Assembly: GCA_963804055.1 (NCBI GenBank)
Contig: CAWDOU010000007.1
Location: forward strand, 1-64,000
Direction: 5' to 3'
DNA length: 64,000 nucleotides
Source: Bog-473 sp963804055
GTDB taxonomy: Bacteria > Actinomycetota > Acidimicrobiia > Acidimicrobiales > RAAP-2
Below, one piece after another: positions 17,171 to 25,705 of this stretch. The position numbers and the translations under genes were made by a program. Positions within the stretch are counted from its first letter, which is position 1; each line of letters opens with the position of its first letter. The notes below the pieces were generated by a model. The model worked only from the letters and a program-made list of their open reading frames with translations. It was not told the DNA's origin and made no database searches.

Positions 17171-18079
17171 ATGTTCCGGCGACGTGACACCGAGGGCGCG
17201 GCGACCGGCCCGCCTGGCCCGGCGGCGCCCGCGACAGCTCCCCGCGGCCCCCTGCTCCCTTCCTACCCGCCGCGCCAGTACCTGGGTCAGCTCGACCCGG
17301 CCTTCCAGGCGGCCGTGTCGAAGCAACGCGAGGGTGCCGATCTCACGGACTTCGTCTGGTACCACGCGTTCGAGCTGCCCGACGGGACCGTGCTGCCCGG
17401 CGTCTGGGATCTGCGCGGCCACGAGTCCAGCTATCTCGGCGGGGTGGACCTCGCCGGCAAGCGCGTGCTGGAGCTCGGGCCGGCCACCGGGGCCCTGACC
17501 TTCTACATGGAGCGCATGGGCGCCGAGGTGGTCGCCTTCGAGGCCGGGTTCGACGTGCCCATCGACACGCTCCCGGTCAAGGGCCACGACTTCTACGAGG
17601 CGCGGCTGCGCACCATGCAGGACACGATCGACCGCAACCACGACGGCTGGTGGTACCTGCACCGCACCCTCGGCTCGAGCGCCAAGTTCGTGCAGGGGAA
17701 CATCTATGACATGCCGGCCGACCTCGGGACCTTCGACGTGACCGTGGTCGGGGCCATCCTGCTGCACCTGCGCGAACCGTGGGGCGCGCTGTCCCAGGCG
17801 GCGCAGCGAACGACGGAGACCATGATCGTCACCGAGGCCCTGCAGGACCAGCTGGACCCGCCGGAGTCGAACATCATGCGGTTCTCGCCCTCCGCCGAGC
17901 ACCACCTCACCAACTGGTGGTCGATCTATCCGGGCGCAGTCGTCTCCATGCTGGGCCGGCTCGGCTTCGGGCAGACGGAGACCACCATGCACTCGCAGCG
18001 CCACCACCTGGCCCACGACCTCGGGAGCGACGCCGTCGATCTGCAGATGTACACGGTTGTGGGTCGCCCGGTCGCCTGA
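17171..18079 (+). CDS. class I SAM-dependent methyltransferase
   Basis: This 302-residue methyltransferase has a 50-residue Pro/Ala-rich lead. It then has LRGHESSYLGGVDLAGKRVLELGPATGALTFYMERMG with motif I (ELGPATGAL) near residue 103, an AFE acidic turn, and TFDVTVVGAILLHLREPWGAL for the motif near 205. The shape resembles the CmoB/DUF1698 group, but a role in glycan methylation fits the position better. It is on the opposite strand to the genes around it and divides the two minus-strand glycan units. The 226-base gap upstream (16945-17170) should hold its promoter and that of the divergent unit; no clear element is seen there. Confidence 0.75.
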   Translation: MFRRRDTEGAATGPPGPAAPATAPRGPLLPSYPPRQYLGQLDPAFQAAVSKQREGADLTDFVWYHAFELPDGTVLPGVWDLRGHESSYLGGVDLAGKRVLELGPATGALTFYMERMGAEVVAFEAGFDVPIDTLPVKGHDFYEARLRTMQDTIDRNHDGWWYLHRTLGSSAKFVQGNIYDMPADLGTFDVTVVGAILLHLREPWGALSQAAQRTTETMIVTEALQDQLDPPESNIMRFSPSAEHHLTNWWSIYPGAVVSMLGRLGFGQTETTMHSQRHHLAHDLGSDAVDLQMYTVVGRPVA

Positions 18080-18105
18080 TCAGCCGGGTCGCGCGATCAG
18101 AACGA

Positions 18106-19311
18106 TCAGAACAGGCCGGGCGTACCCCTGCCCCGCTCGACCACCGTCGCGAGGAACTCGTCGTACCGCTTGATCAGCACGGGCCACTCGAAGTGGCGGT
18201 CCACGTACTCCCGCCCGTGCGCCCCGAGCGTGGCACGCAGCGGGGCGTCGGACAGGAGGCGATGGAGCACCGCCTCGAATTCGGGGTAGGACGTGAACCA
18301 CAGTCCCCCACCCGAGCGCTCGCAGTGCTCGCGGGTCGGCCCGCAGGCGCCGTTGACCAGGACCGGCACCCGGTCGACCCAGGCCTCGACGACCACCAGC
18401 GAGAACGACTCGAGGGCGGACGGTGAGATGGCCACCAGGGCATCCCGGACGATGTCCCACTTGTCGGCCTCGTCGACCGTGCCGGTGATCACGATGTCGG
18501 GATGCGGCTCCAGCTCGTAGGAGACCGGGCCCACGAGAGCCAGGGCCAGCGGCCCGGGGTGCCGCTCCTTGTAGGCGGCGAAGTACGCCGCGAGCATCTT
18601 GGAGCCCTTGTGCTCGTCGACGCGCCCCACGCTGACCAGGTAGGGGCGGTCCCCCAGGCCCAGCAGGGCACCCCCCGGGCGGCCCGTGCCCTGGGACTCG
18701 CCCACGCCGAGCCCGAGCACGATCTGCGGGCGCTCCGCCACCGGGTACATCCGCTCGACGAGCTGGCGTTCGGAGGCCGTATGGAAGCAGAAGGCGTCGG
18801 CGTCGCCGAACGTGCCACGGAACACGGGCAGGTAGAGCGCCGGCTCGTCGTGCGCGGCCGGGTGCAGCACCGCCGGCACCCGCACCTTGCCGATGGTGGC
18901 CACGGTCGGGTGGTAGAGGTACGGATAGAAGGCGACCACGTCGGCGTCCGACGCCACGACGGCGTCGACCAGGTCCGGCGAGACCGGTCCGTTGTAGTCG
19001 ACCCAGCGCCGACCCTGTTCCAGCGTGGCCATGCGGGGCGTCAGCCGGAGCAGCCCGTCGAGGCCGTAGAAGTCCGGGCGCCGGCCGTGCGCCGACACGT
19101 GGCGGTGCACCGGGACGCCGTTGACCTCGCTGGTCCCCGGCGGGAGCTCGTCGGCCCAGGTGTGGGGGTCGAGCGCGCAGGTGGTGTGGACCTCGGCGTG
19201 CCAGCCCGTGTGGGCGCGCAGGTGCTCGGCCAGCTGACGCGCCGCCGTCTCGGCCCCGCCCATGACCTGGGTGCCGTAGCGGGGGGTGACGAACACCACC
19301 TTGCCGCTCAC
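18106..19311 (-). CDS. GT4-type glycosyltransferase
   Basis: This 401-residue glycosyltransferase opens with VVFVTPRYGTQVMGGAETAARQLAEHL, typical of a GT4 acceptor lobe. It continues with AFYPYLYHPTV and VLHPAAHDEPALYLP, then LVSVGRVDEHKGSKMLAAYF and the block SPSALESFSLVVVEAWVDRVPVLVNGACGPTREHCERSGGG. The donor glutamate lies in the ESFSL segment. It is the only member of this subtype in the main locus, but a second copy is at 40767, with the same CGxTREHCExSGxGLWF signature. Its start overlaps the stop of the gene upstream (19308), giving an operon from wzm to here. Confidence 0.85.
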   Translation of the reverse strand: MSGKVVFVTPRYGTQVMGGAETAARQLAEHLRAHTGWHAEVHTTCALDPHTWADELPPGTSEVNGVPVHRHVSAHGRRPDFYGLDGLLRLTPRMATLEQGRRWVDYNGPVSPDLVDAVVASDADVVAFYPYLYHPTVATIGKVRVPAVLHPAAHDEPALYLPVFRGTFGDADAFCFHTASERQLVERMYPVAERPQIVLGLGVGESQGTGRPGGALLGLGDRPYLVSVGRVDEHKGSKMLAAYFAAYKERHPGPLALALVGPVSYELEPHPDIVITGTVDEADKWDIVRDALVAISPSALESFSLVVVEAWVDRVPVLVNGACGPTREHCERSGGGLWFTSYPEFEAVLHRLLSDAPLRATLGAHGREYVDRHFEWPVLIKRYDEFLATVVERGRGTPGLF

Positions 19312-20411
19312 GGCCGGCCCACCACGGCGGCTATCGCATCGACGATGCGGGCGGCCACGTCGCCCGAGAGCTCCGCCGCCCGGCGCCGGCCGGCGGCGGT
19401 CAACGTGGCGCGCAGCTGCTCATCGGTGCAGACCCGGTGGAGCGCCGCCGCGACGTAGGAGGGATCGGCGGCGGCGAGCACCAACCCGGCACCGGCCACG
19501 GTGTCGGCCACCGCGCCCGCCCCACGCGTGACAACGGGGACCCCCGCCGCCATCGCCTCCACCAACGGCACCCCGAACCCCTCGTGGGCGGACAGCGACA
19601 GGTAGACGTCGGCGGCACCGTAGTAGGAGGCCAGGGCGGCGTCGGACACCTCCCCGGGCAGGCGGACCGCGGCGGACAGGCCCAGGTCGTGCACGAAGTC
19701 CTGCAGGGCCTTGGTGTACGCGAAGCTCGACGTGCCTCCGACCAGGTGCAGGCGTGCCGCGCCGTCGTAGAGCCGGCGGTAGGCCCAGAGGGCCTTGACC
19801 AGCTCGTGCTGGGACTTGGAGGGCACGACCCGGCCGACGAAGAGGATGTCGGCGCCACCGCCCGCACCGAGCGCGTCGAGCTCGGCCGTCACCCGCTCGT
19901 CGGGTGGCGCCGTCACGCGTCCGTAGTCGGCCAGGACGGGGACGACCACCGTGCGCACGCACCCGGCCCGGCGCAGCTGCTCCTGGCTGAACGGGCTCTT
20001 GGCCAGCCCGAGCAGGGCCGTCGGGGCCAGCAGCGCCAGCTCGTCGGCCGCCGCGACGGCGCGCGCGACGCTGTCGGGCTCCCAGCCCGCGAAGTACTCC
20101 GGGCCGGTGAAGTTGTGGAAGTCCAAAATGAGGGGGAGGCCACGCTCGGCCAGAAAGCCCGCCACGGCCGAGGACGTCGTGAACTGGTAGATCGCCACGT
20201 CGCCCGGCGCGGCGTGCTCGGGGTACATCCAGTGCTTCAGGGCCTCGGACGCCAGGTCGTCGTGGATCGCCTCGGCGAAGATCTCCGATCGCCAGCCCGC
20301 GGCGCGCAACGCGTCGCGCAGCCGCAGCGCATGGGTCCCCGTGGCGTCGTGCGGATTGAGGGTGGCGATGAACTGATGCACCGCCACCGGCCCCCCGGCG
20401 GCAGCGCTCAC
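19308..20411 (-). CDS. GT4-type glycosyltransferase
   Basis: This 367-residue member of the same short subtype as 13794 and 14858 has VHQFIATLNPHDATGTHALRLRDALRAAG, IYQFTTSSAVAGFLAERG, and LDFHNFTGPEYFAGWE in place of NYHNxTPxE. The donor lobe carries ILFVGRVVPSKSQHELVKAL and YLSLSAHEGFGVPLVEAMAAGVPVVTRG. The start is the GTG at 20411, which overlaps the stop of the methyltransferase-like gene as GTGA; an open frame continues upstream without homology. Together with 20408 and 18106 it repeats the methyltransferase-GT-GT order seen at 13794-16944. Confidence 0.85.
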   Translation of the reverse strand: MSAAAGGPVAVHQFIATLNPHDATGTHALRLRDALRAAGWRSEIFAEAIHDDLASEALKHWMYPEHAAPGDVAIYQFTTSSAVAGFLAERGLPLILDFHNFTGPEYFAGWEPDSVARAVAAADELALLAPTALLGLAKSPFSQEQLRRAGCVRTVVVPVLADYGRVTAPPDERVTAELDALGAGGGADILFVGRVVPSKSQHELVKALWAYRRLYDGAARLHLVGGTSSFAYTKALQDFVHDLGLSAAVRLPGEVSDAALASYYGAADVYLSLSAHEGFGVPLVEAMAAGVPVVTRGAGAVADTVAGAGLVLAAADPSYVAAALHRVCTDEQLRATLTAAGRRRAAELSGDVAARIVDAIAAVVGRP

Positions 20412-21415
20412 CGCTCGGCGGGTGCGTACGGCGCGATCAGGGCGGAGCGGACCGCGGTGACGAGGAAGTCGCCGCCGCCCGGACCTGGCTGCGCCTCGGC
20501 CTCGTACCCGCTCTGCCGCAACACGGTGCACCAGGCCTCGGGGCGCAGCGGCCGGCCCGCCGCCAGGTCGGTCTCCGCCGGGGCGTCCGGCGCCTCCCAG
20601 GCCTGCCGGGTCACCGAGTGGATGACGAGGGTCCCACCCGGCGCCAGCCGGGTCCCGATGGCCGCGAGCAACTGGTTGCGCTCGGCGGCCGCCATGCCCT
20701 CGACGGTGGCGCTCAGCACGACGCCACCCAGCCCGGAGGCGGCGACGGCGCGCAGGTGCTCCGCCAGGGGCTCCCCACGCAGATCGATCGTCCCGAGCGC
20801 CGTGGCGTCGATGACGCGGGAACGGGGGTCGACACCGTAGGCATCGCCTCCCGCCGCCGCCACGCGCCGCACGAACCACCCGTCACCGCAGGCGGCATGC
20901 AGCACGCGACCGGGCGCCGCGGCCACGGCGGCCACCGCGGGAGCGACCCACCAGGCGTCTGCGTCATGGAGGCCCGGGAACTCGATGACGCCCGCGGCCG
21001 GGACGCGCTGGCCGTCCAATTGGCGCTCGAGCTCCTGCAGCCGGTCGTCCACGATGTGCAGGGCCCGGCTGACGGCGGACGCCGACTGGCTCATCTGGTG
21101 CGTGAGCCAGCCCACGTACCAGAGGAGGAGTGAGCGCATCCCCTTCTTGACGACCGCGCCGGCCGCCCGCTCGGACTCGACCGGGACCACGGGGTCGAAG
21201 AACGTCGCGGCGTCGACCATCCGCAAGGCGTCACCGAGGTCGCCGCCCCGGCCGGCCACCGGCGAGTGGGCGAGGAAGAGCTCGTCGAGCTCGCGTTCGA
21301 GCTTCGGGGGCAGGTCTCCCGAGGCACGCCGGATGCGGACCTCCTCCGCGATCTCCGCCATGACCCGCTCCACGTAGGCCTGCGGGTCCTGGGGTGCGAC
21401 CTCCGCCTCGCTCAT
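20408..21415 (-). CDS. methyltransferase-like protein with coiled-coil segment
   Basis: This 335-residue protein has an acidic helical start (YVERVMAEIAEEVRIRRASG) and a LFLAHSPVAGRGGDLGDALR segment. A hydrophobic stretch (MRSLLLWYVGWL) comes next, then a likely coiled coil (ALHIVDDRLQELERQLDGQ, near residues 118-136). The second half is methyltransferase-like: RVLHAACGDGWFVRRV near 170, YGVDPRSR, GLGGVVLSATVEGM, then DLAAGRPLRPEAWCTVLRQSGY, which parallels the ending of the protein at 15943. It is transcribed from the Wzt gene into two glycosyltransferases. The coiled coil plus methyltransferase next to Wzt recalls the WbdD chain terminator, although no kinase domain is seen. Confidence 0.65.
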   Translation of the reverse strand: MSEAEVAPQDPQAYVERVMAEIAEEVRIRRASGDLPPKLERELDELFLAHSPVAGRGGDLGDALRMVDAATFFDPVVPVESERAAGAVVKKGMRSLLLWYVGWLTHQMSQSASAVSRALHIVDDRLQELERQLDGQRVPAAGVIEFPGLHDADAWWVAPAVAAVAAAPGRVLHAACGDGWFVRRVAAAGGDAYGVDPRSRVIDATALGTIDLRGEPLAEHLRAVAASGLGGVVLSATVEGMAAAERNQLLAAIGTRLAPGGTLVIHSVTRQAWEAPDAPAETDLAAGRPLRPEAWCTVLRQSGYEAEAQPGPGGGDFLVTAVRSALIAPYAPAER

Positions 21416-21428
21416 GCCGCGCCGCCGC

Positions 21429-22712
21429 TCAGGAGGGCTGCGCCATCGCAGCCGCCGGGTCGAGGGTGCTCTCGCTCGAGACGAGCGCGGCGTGCACGTC
21501 CATGCGGATCACCCCCGTCGTCTTGCCCGGGTTCATCACCTCGAACGTGCCGGCGTCCTCCTGCCAGTCGTAGAGGATGCCGCTGCGGCTCTGGATCCCC
21601 AGGGCGAAGGAGAACGAGCCGTCGAGCATCGGCATCCCGACGATCCCGAAATGCATGATGCTCGTGCCCCGGGGGGCCTGGATCTGCACACCGATGATGG
21701 AGGTGTCGGTCCGCATGAGGACGCCGCCGTCGACGTCGCGGATCTCCAGCGAGAACACCACGTCGTCGACGGCGTGCAGGGCCTCGAACTCCACCCGGAT
21801 GATGAGGTCGTCGCCGCAGCGCATGTAGGGCACGGTGTTGTCCCCCGAGAAGATGCGGTGCACGGAGCGGAAGCGCACCGGCCGCTCCGTGTCGGGCAGG
21901 TCCGCGCTGCCGACGGAGCCGGGCATGGCCGGCACGGCAATCAGGGTGGGGTCGACGACGGACATGCCGGCGCCCTCGGCCATCAGGCGCTCGCGGAAGA
22001 TCCGGGTCACCTCGCCCGGCTCGCCCTCGGCCACGAGGTGCCCGTGGCTGAGCACGATCCCGCGGTCGCAGATGGCGCGCACGGCGTCGGCCGCGTGCGT
22101 CACGAGGAGGATGGTGCGCCCCTCCTTCTGGAACTGGTTGACCCGGTCGATGCACTTGCGCTGGAAGCGCTCGTCACCGACGGCCAGGACCTCGTCGACC
22201 ACCAGCACGTCGGGGTCGACGTTGACCGCGACGGCGAAGCCGAGGCGCACGGCCATGCCGGAGGAGTAGAACTTCACCGGCCCGTCGATGAACTCCTCCA
22301 GCTCGGAGAAGTCGACGATGGCGTCGAAGGCCCGGTCCACCTCGCGCTTGGACATGCCGAGCAGCGAACCGTTCAGGTAGATGTTCTCGCGGCCGGTGAG
22401 GTCCTGCTGGAACCCCGCCCCGAGCTCCAGCAGGCCGGCGAGCTTGCCCCGCACCGCCACCTCGCCCTTGGTGGGCTGGAGGACGCCGCAGATGCACTTG
22501 AGCAGCGTCGACTTGCCCGAGCCGTTGCGGCCCAGGATGCCCAGGGTCTCGCCCTCGCGGACGGTGAGCGAGACGCCGTCGAGCGCCCAGAAGTCCTCGA
22601 CGTTCTGGCGCTTCCCGCCATGGATCAGCCGCTCCTTCAAGGAGTTGTACTGCCCGTGGGCCAGCCGGAAGCGCTTGGAGACGTCGCGCACGTCGACCGC
22701 GAAATCGCTCAT
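21429..22712 (-). CDS. polysaccharide ABC exporter ATPase with C-terminal binding domain (Wzt-like)
   Basis: This 427-residue ATPase powers export of an undecaprenyl-linked polysaccharide. The nucleotide-binding domain (about 1-250) has Walker A GRNGSGKS at 61-68, a Q-loop at GAGFQQDLTGRENIYLNG, signature YSSGMAVRLGFA, Walker B VLVVDEVLAVGD and a switch His in LVTHAADA. These features are typical of the Wzt/TagH subfamily. Residues from about 270 form an extra beta-rich domain (FRSVHRIFSGDN, VVFSLEIRDVDGGVLMRTDT), like the Wzt C-terminal domain that binds the modified chain end in E. coli O8/O9a. Four bases separate it from the permease gene. Confidence 0.9.
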   Translation of the reverse strand: MSDFAVDVRDVSKRFRLAHGQYNSLKERLIHGGKRQNVEDFWALDGVSLTVREGETLGILGRNGSGKSTLLKCICGVLQPTKGEVAVRGKLAGLLELGAGFQQDLTGRENIYLNGSLLGMSKREVDRAFDAIVDFSELEEFIDGPVKFYSSGMAVRLGFAVAVNVDPDVLVVDEVLAVGDERFQRKCIDRVNQFQKEGRTILLVTHAADAVRAICDRGIVLSHGHLVAEGEPGEVTRIFRERLMAEGAGMSVVDPTLIAVPAMPGSVGSADLPDTERPVRFRSVHRIFSGDNTVPYMRCGDDLIIRVEFEALHAVDDVVFSLEIRDVDGGVLMRTDTSIIGVQIQAPRGTSIMHFGIVGMPMLDGSFSFALGIQSRSGILYDWQEDAGTFEVMNPGKTTGVIRMDVHAALVSSESTLDPAAAMAQPS

Positions 22713-22716
22713 GCGC

Positions 22717-23730
22717 TCAGAGCTCCTCGGCGAAGTTGCCCTCGAGGCGGCCGAACGTGGCCAGGCCGACGAGGAACAGGATCACCGCCAGGGCGAGGAC
22801 GATTCCCACGAGGGCGGTGTACCAGAGGTACCCGTGCTGGGGACCGATCACCGTGTTGACGCCGTCGATGACCGCGCTGGGCTTGTTGTAGAGGCAGCGC
22901 TGGAAGGTCAGGATCAGCGGCGTCATCGGGTTGGCCAGGTAGAGCCAGGTCAGGTGGTGTGGCTGCAGCTTGGCATAGATGGTCTGGTACGGGTAGACGA
23001 TCGGGCAGGCCCAGAACCACGCGGTGAGCACCACTTCGATGAGGTGCTGGGTGTCGCGCAGGTAGACGTTGACGGAGGAGAGCAGCACCGCCAGGCCGCA
23101 GGCCAGGAGGATCCCGGTGAAGAGGGCCACGACGAGCAGCGGGAAGTACAGGGGGTCGGGCGGCGCCCGCAGGATCACCATGAAGATGACCATGACGATG
23201 GCCTGGAAGAAGAAGAAGACGCAGGCCGAGCCGACGGCCGCCAGCGCCAGGATCTCGCGGGGGAAGGAGACCTTCTTCACGATGCCGGCGTTGTTCACCA
23301 CGACCCCGGTGCCGGTCTGGACGCCCAGCGAGAAGAGGTTCCACAGCAGCAGGCCGGCGAAGAGGTAGATGACGAAGTCCGGCATCTTGTTGTCCAGGAG
23401 GACGGAGAAGACGAAGTAGTAGATGGCCAGCGTCATGGCCGGCGAGATCATCGACCACACCAGCCCCAGGGCCGAGTTCTTGTACTTGACCTTTATCTCT
23501 GTGCGGACGAGGTAGATGAGCAGCTCGCGCGAGAGCCAGATCTCGCGCAGCCGCTTGCGCACGCTGATGGTGGGCGTGACGATGCGCGTGTCCGAGCCGC
23601 GGCGGGCCACGCGGGGACCGTCGCCCGCCGCCTCGGCCGCCATGGGCGAACGGTCGGCCACCCTTCGCTCGACCGCCTCGTCGACTCTCGGATCTGCGCC
23701 CGACGACGCAGCCGGGACGTCCAGAGCCAC
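22717..23730 (-). CDS. polysaccharide ABC exporter permease (Wzm-like, ABC-2)
   Basis: This 337-residue ABC-2 type permease forms the channel partner of the Wzt-like ATPase. A cytoplasmic lead and interface helix (WLSRELLIYLVRTEIKVKYKNSALGLVWSM) precede six membrane helices. Family marks include SPAMTLAIYYFVFSVLL, NNAGIVKKVSFPREILALAAV, VNVYLRDTQHLIEVVLTAWFWACPIVYP, and LYLANPMTPLILTFQ. The GTG at 23730 is taken as the start, two bases after the clpP stop codon. An ATG at 23643 is an alternative that would shorten a polar Ala/Arg-rich lead. The order permease, ATPase, methyltransferase-like protein, two glycosyltransferases is a coherent export operon. Confidence 0.88.
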   Translation of the reverse strand: MALDVPAASSGADPRVDEAVERRVADRSPMAAEAAGDGPRVARRGSDTRIVTPTISVRKRLREIWLSRELLIYLVRTEIKVKYKNSALGLVWSMISPAMTLAIYYFVFSVLLDNKMPDFVIYLFAGLLLWNLFSLGVQTGTGVVVNNAGIVKKVSFPREILALAAVGSACVFFFFQAIVMVIFMVILRAPPDPLYFPLLVVALFTGILLACGLAVLLSSVNVYLRDTQHLIEVVLTAWFWACPIVYPYQTIYAKLQPHHLTWLYLANPMTPLILTFQRCLYNKPSAVIDGVNTVIGPQHGYLWYTALVGIVLALAVILFLVGLATFGRLEGNFAEEL

Positions 23731-23732
23731 GT

Positions 23733-24350
23733 CTATTTGTTCCCTGCCGCCGCCGTGGCCGTCGACCGGTCGATCACCTTGTCGATGAAGCCGTACTCGC
23801 AGGCCTCGTCGGCCGTGAACCAGCGGTCGCGGTCCGAGTCCGTCTCGATCCGCTCGAGCGGCTGCCCGGTGTGGAAGGCGATGCGCTCCGCCATCATCCG
23901 CTTGAGGTAGATGATCTGCTCCGCCTGGATGGCGATGTCGGCCGCCTGCCCCTGCATCGCCCCCGAGGGCTGGTGCATCAGGATGCGCGAGTGGGGCAGG
24001 GCGTAGCGCTTGCCCGGGGCGCCGGCGCAAAGGAGGAACTGCCCCATGCTGGCAGCCAGCCCGACGCAGATGGTCGAGACGTCCGGCTGGACGTACTGCA
24101 TGGTGTCGTAGATGGCCAGGCCGTCGGTGACGGAGCCACCGGGTGAGTTGATGTAGAGGGAGATGTCCTTCTCGGGGTCCTCGGCCTCCAGGAGGACCAG
24201 CTGGGCACACACAAGATTGGCCGTCACCTGGTCGATCGCGCTCCCGATGAAGACGATGCGCTCCTTGAGCAGTTGCTGGAAGACCCGCCCGGCGGACTCG
24301 AGATCGGCCCCTGCGGCCGTGATGCGGGGGGCTTCTGATGCGTTGGACAT
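23733..24350 (-). CDS. clpP: ATP-dependent Clp protease proteolytic subunit
   Basis: This 205-residue ClpP peptidase works as a tetradecamer with a Clp ATPase to degrade unfolded or tagged proteins. The catalytic triad is visible: Ser101 in GLAASMGQFLL, His126 in PHSRILMHQPSG, and Asp175 in TDSDRDRW. Also present are INSPGGSVTDGLAIYD and the C-terminal EYGFIDKVI. The ATG at 24350 gives the usual length. It sits just upstream of the exporter permease gene, an unusual neighbour; clpX is not in the window. A short insertion in the N-terminal region is absent, so this looks like an ordinary active ClpP. Confidence 0.95.
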   Translation of the reverse strand: MSNASEAPRITAAGADLESAGRVFQQLLKERIVFIGSAIDQVTANLVCAQLVLLEAEDPEKDISLYINSPGGSVTDGLAIYDTMQYVQPDVSTICVGLAASMGQFLLCAGAPGKRYALPHSRILMHQPSGAMQGQAADIAIQAEQIIYLKRMMAERIAFHTGQPLERIETDSDRDRWFTADEACEYGFIDKVIDRSTATAAAGNK

Positions 24351-24431
24351 GGCCCAGAGGCTAGTGGGCGGAGGGGGCGCTGGGAGGCACACCGCCGTAC
24401 ACTCCCAGTTCACCCGCATGGCGGGGCCGCT

Positions 24432-24515
24432 GCGGGCGTGGCGGAATCGGCAGACGCGCCGGGTTTAGGTCCCGGTCCCCGAAAGGGGGTGGAGGTTCAA
24501 ATCCTCTCGCCCGCA
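24432..24515 (+). tRNA. tRNA-Leu (anticodon UAG)
   Basis: This 84-base class II tRNA has acceptor stem GCGGGCG/CGCCCGC and anticodon stem CCGGG/CCCGG around loop TTTAGGT, giving anticodon TAG. It has a long variable arm (TCCCCGAAAGGGGGT region) and T loop GTTCAAATC. It reads CUA/CUG-type leucine codons. The discriminator is A at 24515, and no full CCA is encoded. It lies between clpP and glycerate kinase. Confidence 0.95.
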
Positions 24516-24553
24516 CCCGAGTCCACTGCACCGCAGCCGATAGCTTCCTCCTG

Positions 24554-25594
24554 ATGCCCCACCTCGTCGCCGCGCCGGACAAATTCCGGGGGACGGCATC
24601 GGCCGGGGACGCCGCGGCGGCGATGGCCGACGCGGCCCGGGCGGCCGGGTGGACGGCCGACGAGGCACCGATGTCCGACGGCGGTGAGGGACTGCTCCCG
24701 GTCCTGGGGGGCCGGCGCCGCACGACGGTGGTGACGGGCCCGCTCGGCGCCCGCGTGGAGGCCGAATGGCGCCTGTTGGACCAGCGGCCCGGCGAGCCCC
24801 TGACCGCCGTGGTGGAGATGGCGCGCGCCGCGGGACGTGCCCTCCTGCCGCGGCCACGGGACGACGACCCGCTGCGCGCCGGCACCGCGGGCGTCGGACA
24901 ACTCCTCCTGGCCGCCCGCGACGCGGGCGCCGGGCGCATCGTCATCGGCTGCGGTGGCTCGTCGACGACCGACGGGGGCCTGGGCGCGTTCGAGGCCGTG
25001 GGCTCGCCGGCGGCGCTGGCTGGCGTGGAGCTCGTCGTCGCCTGTGACGTCACGACGCGCTTCGGCGACGCCGCCGTCGTGTTCGGGCCGCAGAAGGGGG
25101 CCACGCCGGCGCAGGTGGAGGCCCTCACCGTGCGCCTGGCCGAGGTGGCCGACCGCTACCGCCGGGAGACCGGCATCGACGTCACGGGCATCGACGGCGG
25201 CGGTGCGGCCGGCGGGCTGGCGGGGGGCCTGGTCGCCCTGGGCGCCCACATAAAGCCGGGCTTCGACCTGGTGGCCGGACTGGTCGGCCTCGGCGAGCGC
25301 CTGGAGCGGGCCGACCTGGCGGTCACCGGGGAGGGGCACCTCGATCCCCCGTCCTTCCACGGCAAGGTGCCGGGCGGGGTCCTCGAGCTCGCCCGCGCCC
25401 GTGGCGCGTCGGGACGGGCGCTGCCGGTCCTGTGCATCGCGGGCGGCGCCGACGCGTCGGTCCTGGCCTCGCCCCCTGCCGGCCTCGACGTGGTCAGCCT
25501 GACCGCCCGCTTCGGCCGGGCCCGGGCCCGCAGCGAGACGGTCCCGCTGATCGGCCTGGTCACCGCCGAGGCGCTCTCCCGGTTTTGCCCCTGA
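24554..25594 (+). CDS. glycerate kinase (GlxK/GarK family)
   Basis: This 346-residue enzyme phosphorylates D-glycerate, linking glyoxylate or glycerate breakdown to glycolysis. Family blocks in order are APDKFRGTASAGDAA at the N terminus, PMSDGGEGLLPVL, GCGGSSTTDGGLGAFEAVG near residue 140, VFGPQKGATPAQV near 180, DGGGAAGGLAGGLVALGAHIKPG, and AVTGEGHLDPPSFHGKVPGGV near 260. The length is a little below the usual 370-380, with a short C terminus. It is monocistronic, with the tRNA-Leu gene 38 bases upstream. Confidence 0.9.
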   Translation: MPHLVAAPDKFRGTASAGDAAAAMADAARAAGWTADEAPMSDGGEGLLPVLGGRRRTTVVTGPLGARVEAEWRLLDQRPGEPLTAVVEMARAAGRALLPRPRDDDPLRAGTAGVGQLLLAARDAGAGRIVIGCGGSSTTDGGLGAFEAVGSPAALAGVELVVACDVTTRFGDAAVVFGPQKGATPAQVEALTVRLAEVADRYRRETGIDVTGIDGGGAAGGLAGGLVALGAHIKPGFDLVAGLVGLGERLERADLAVTGEGHLDPPSFHGKVPGGVLELARARGASGRALPVLCIAGGADASVLASPPAGLDVVSLTARFGRARARSETVPLIGLVTAEALSRFCP

Positions 25595-25705
25595 AGGAGC
25601 GCATCGGCCACACTGCTGGCGCGTCGCGGCGGCCATCGGCCCCGCCGCCGGGCCCCCTCCGGGACGGCCGGCTGGGCGCGTTGACCGATACAGGGAGGCA
25701 TCACC

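Noticed and set aside
18080..18105. Possible terminator between the methyltransferase and glycosyltransferase genes
   Set aside because: The repeated GATCAGAAC elements are direct, not inverted, so no stable hairpin forms.
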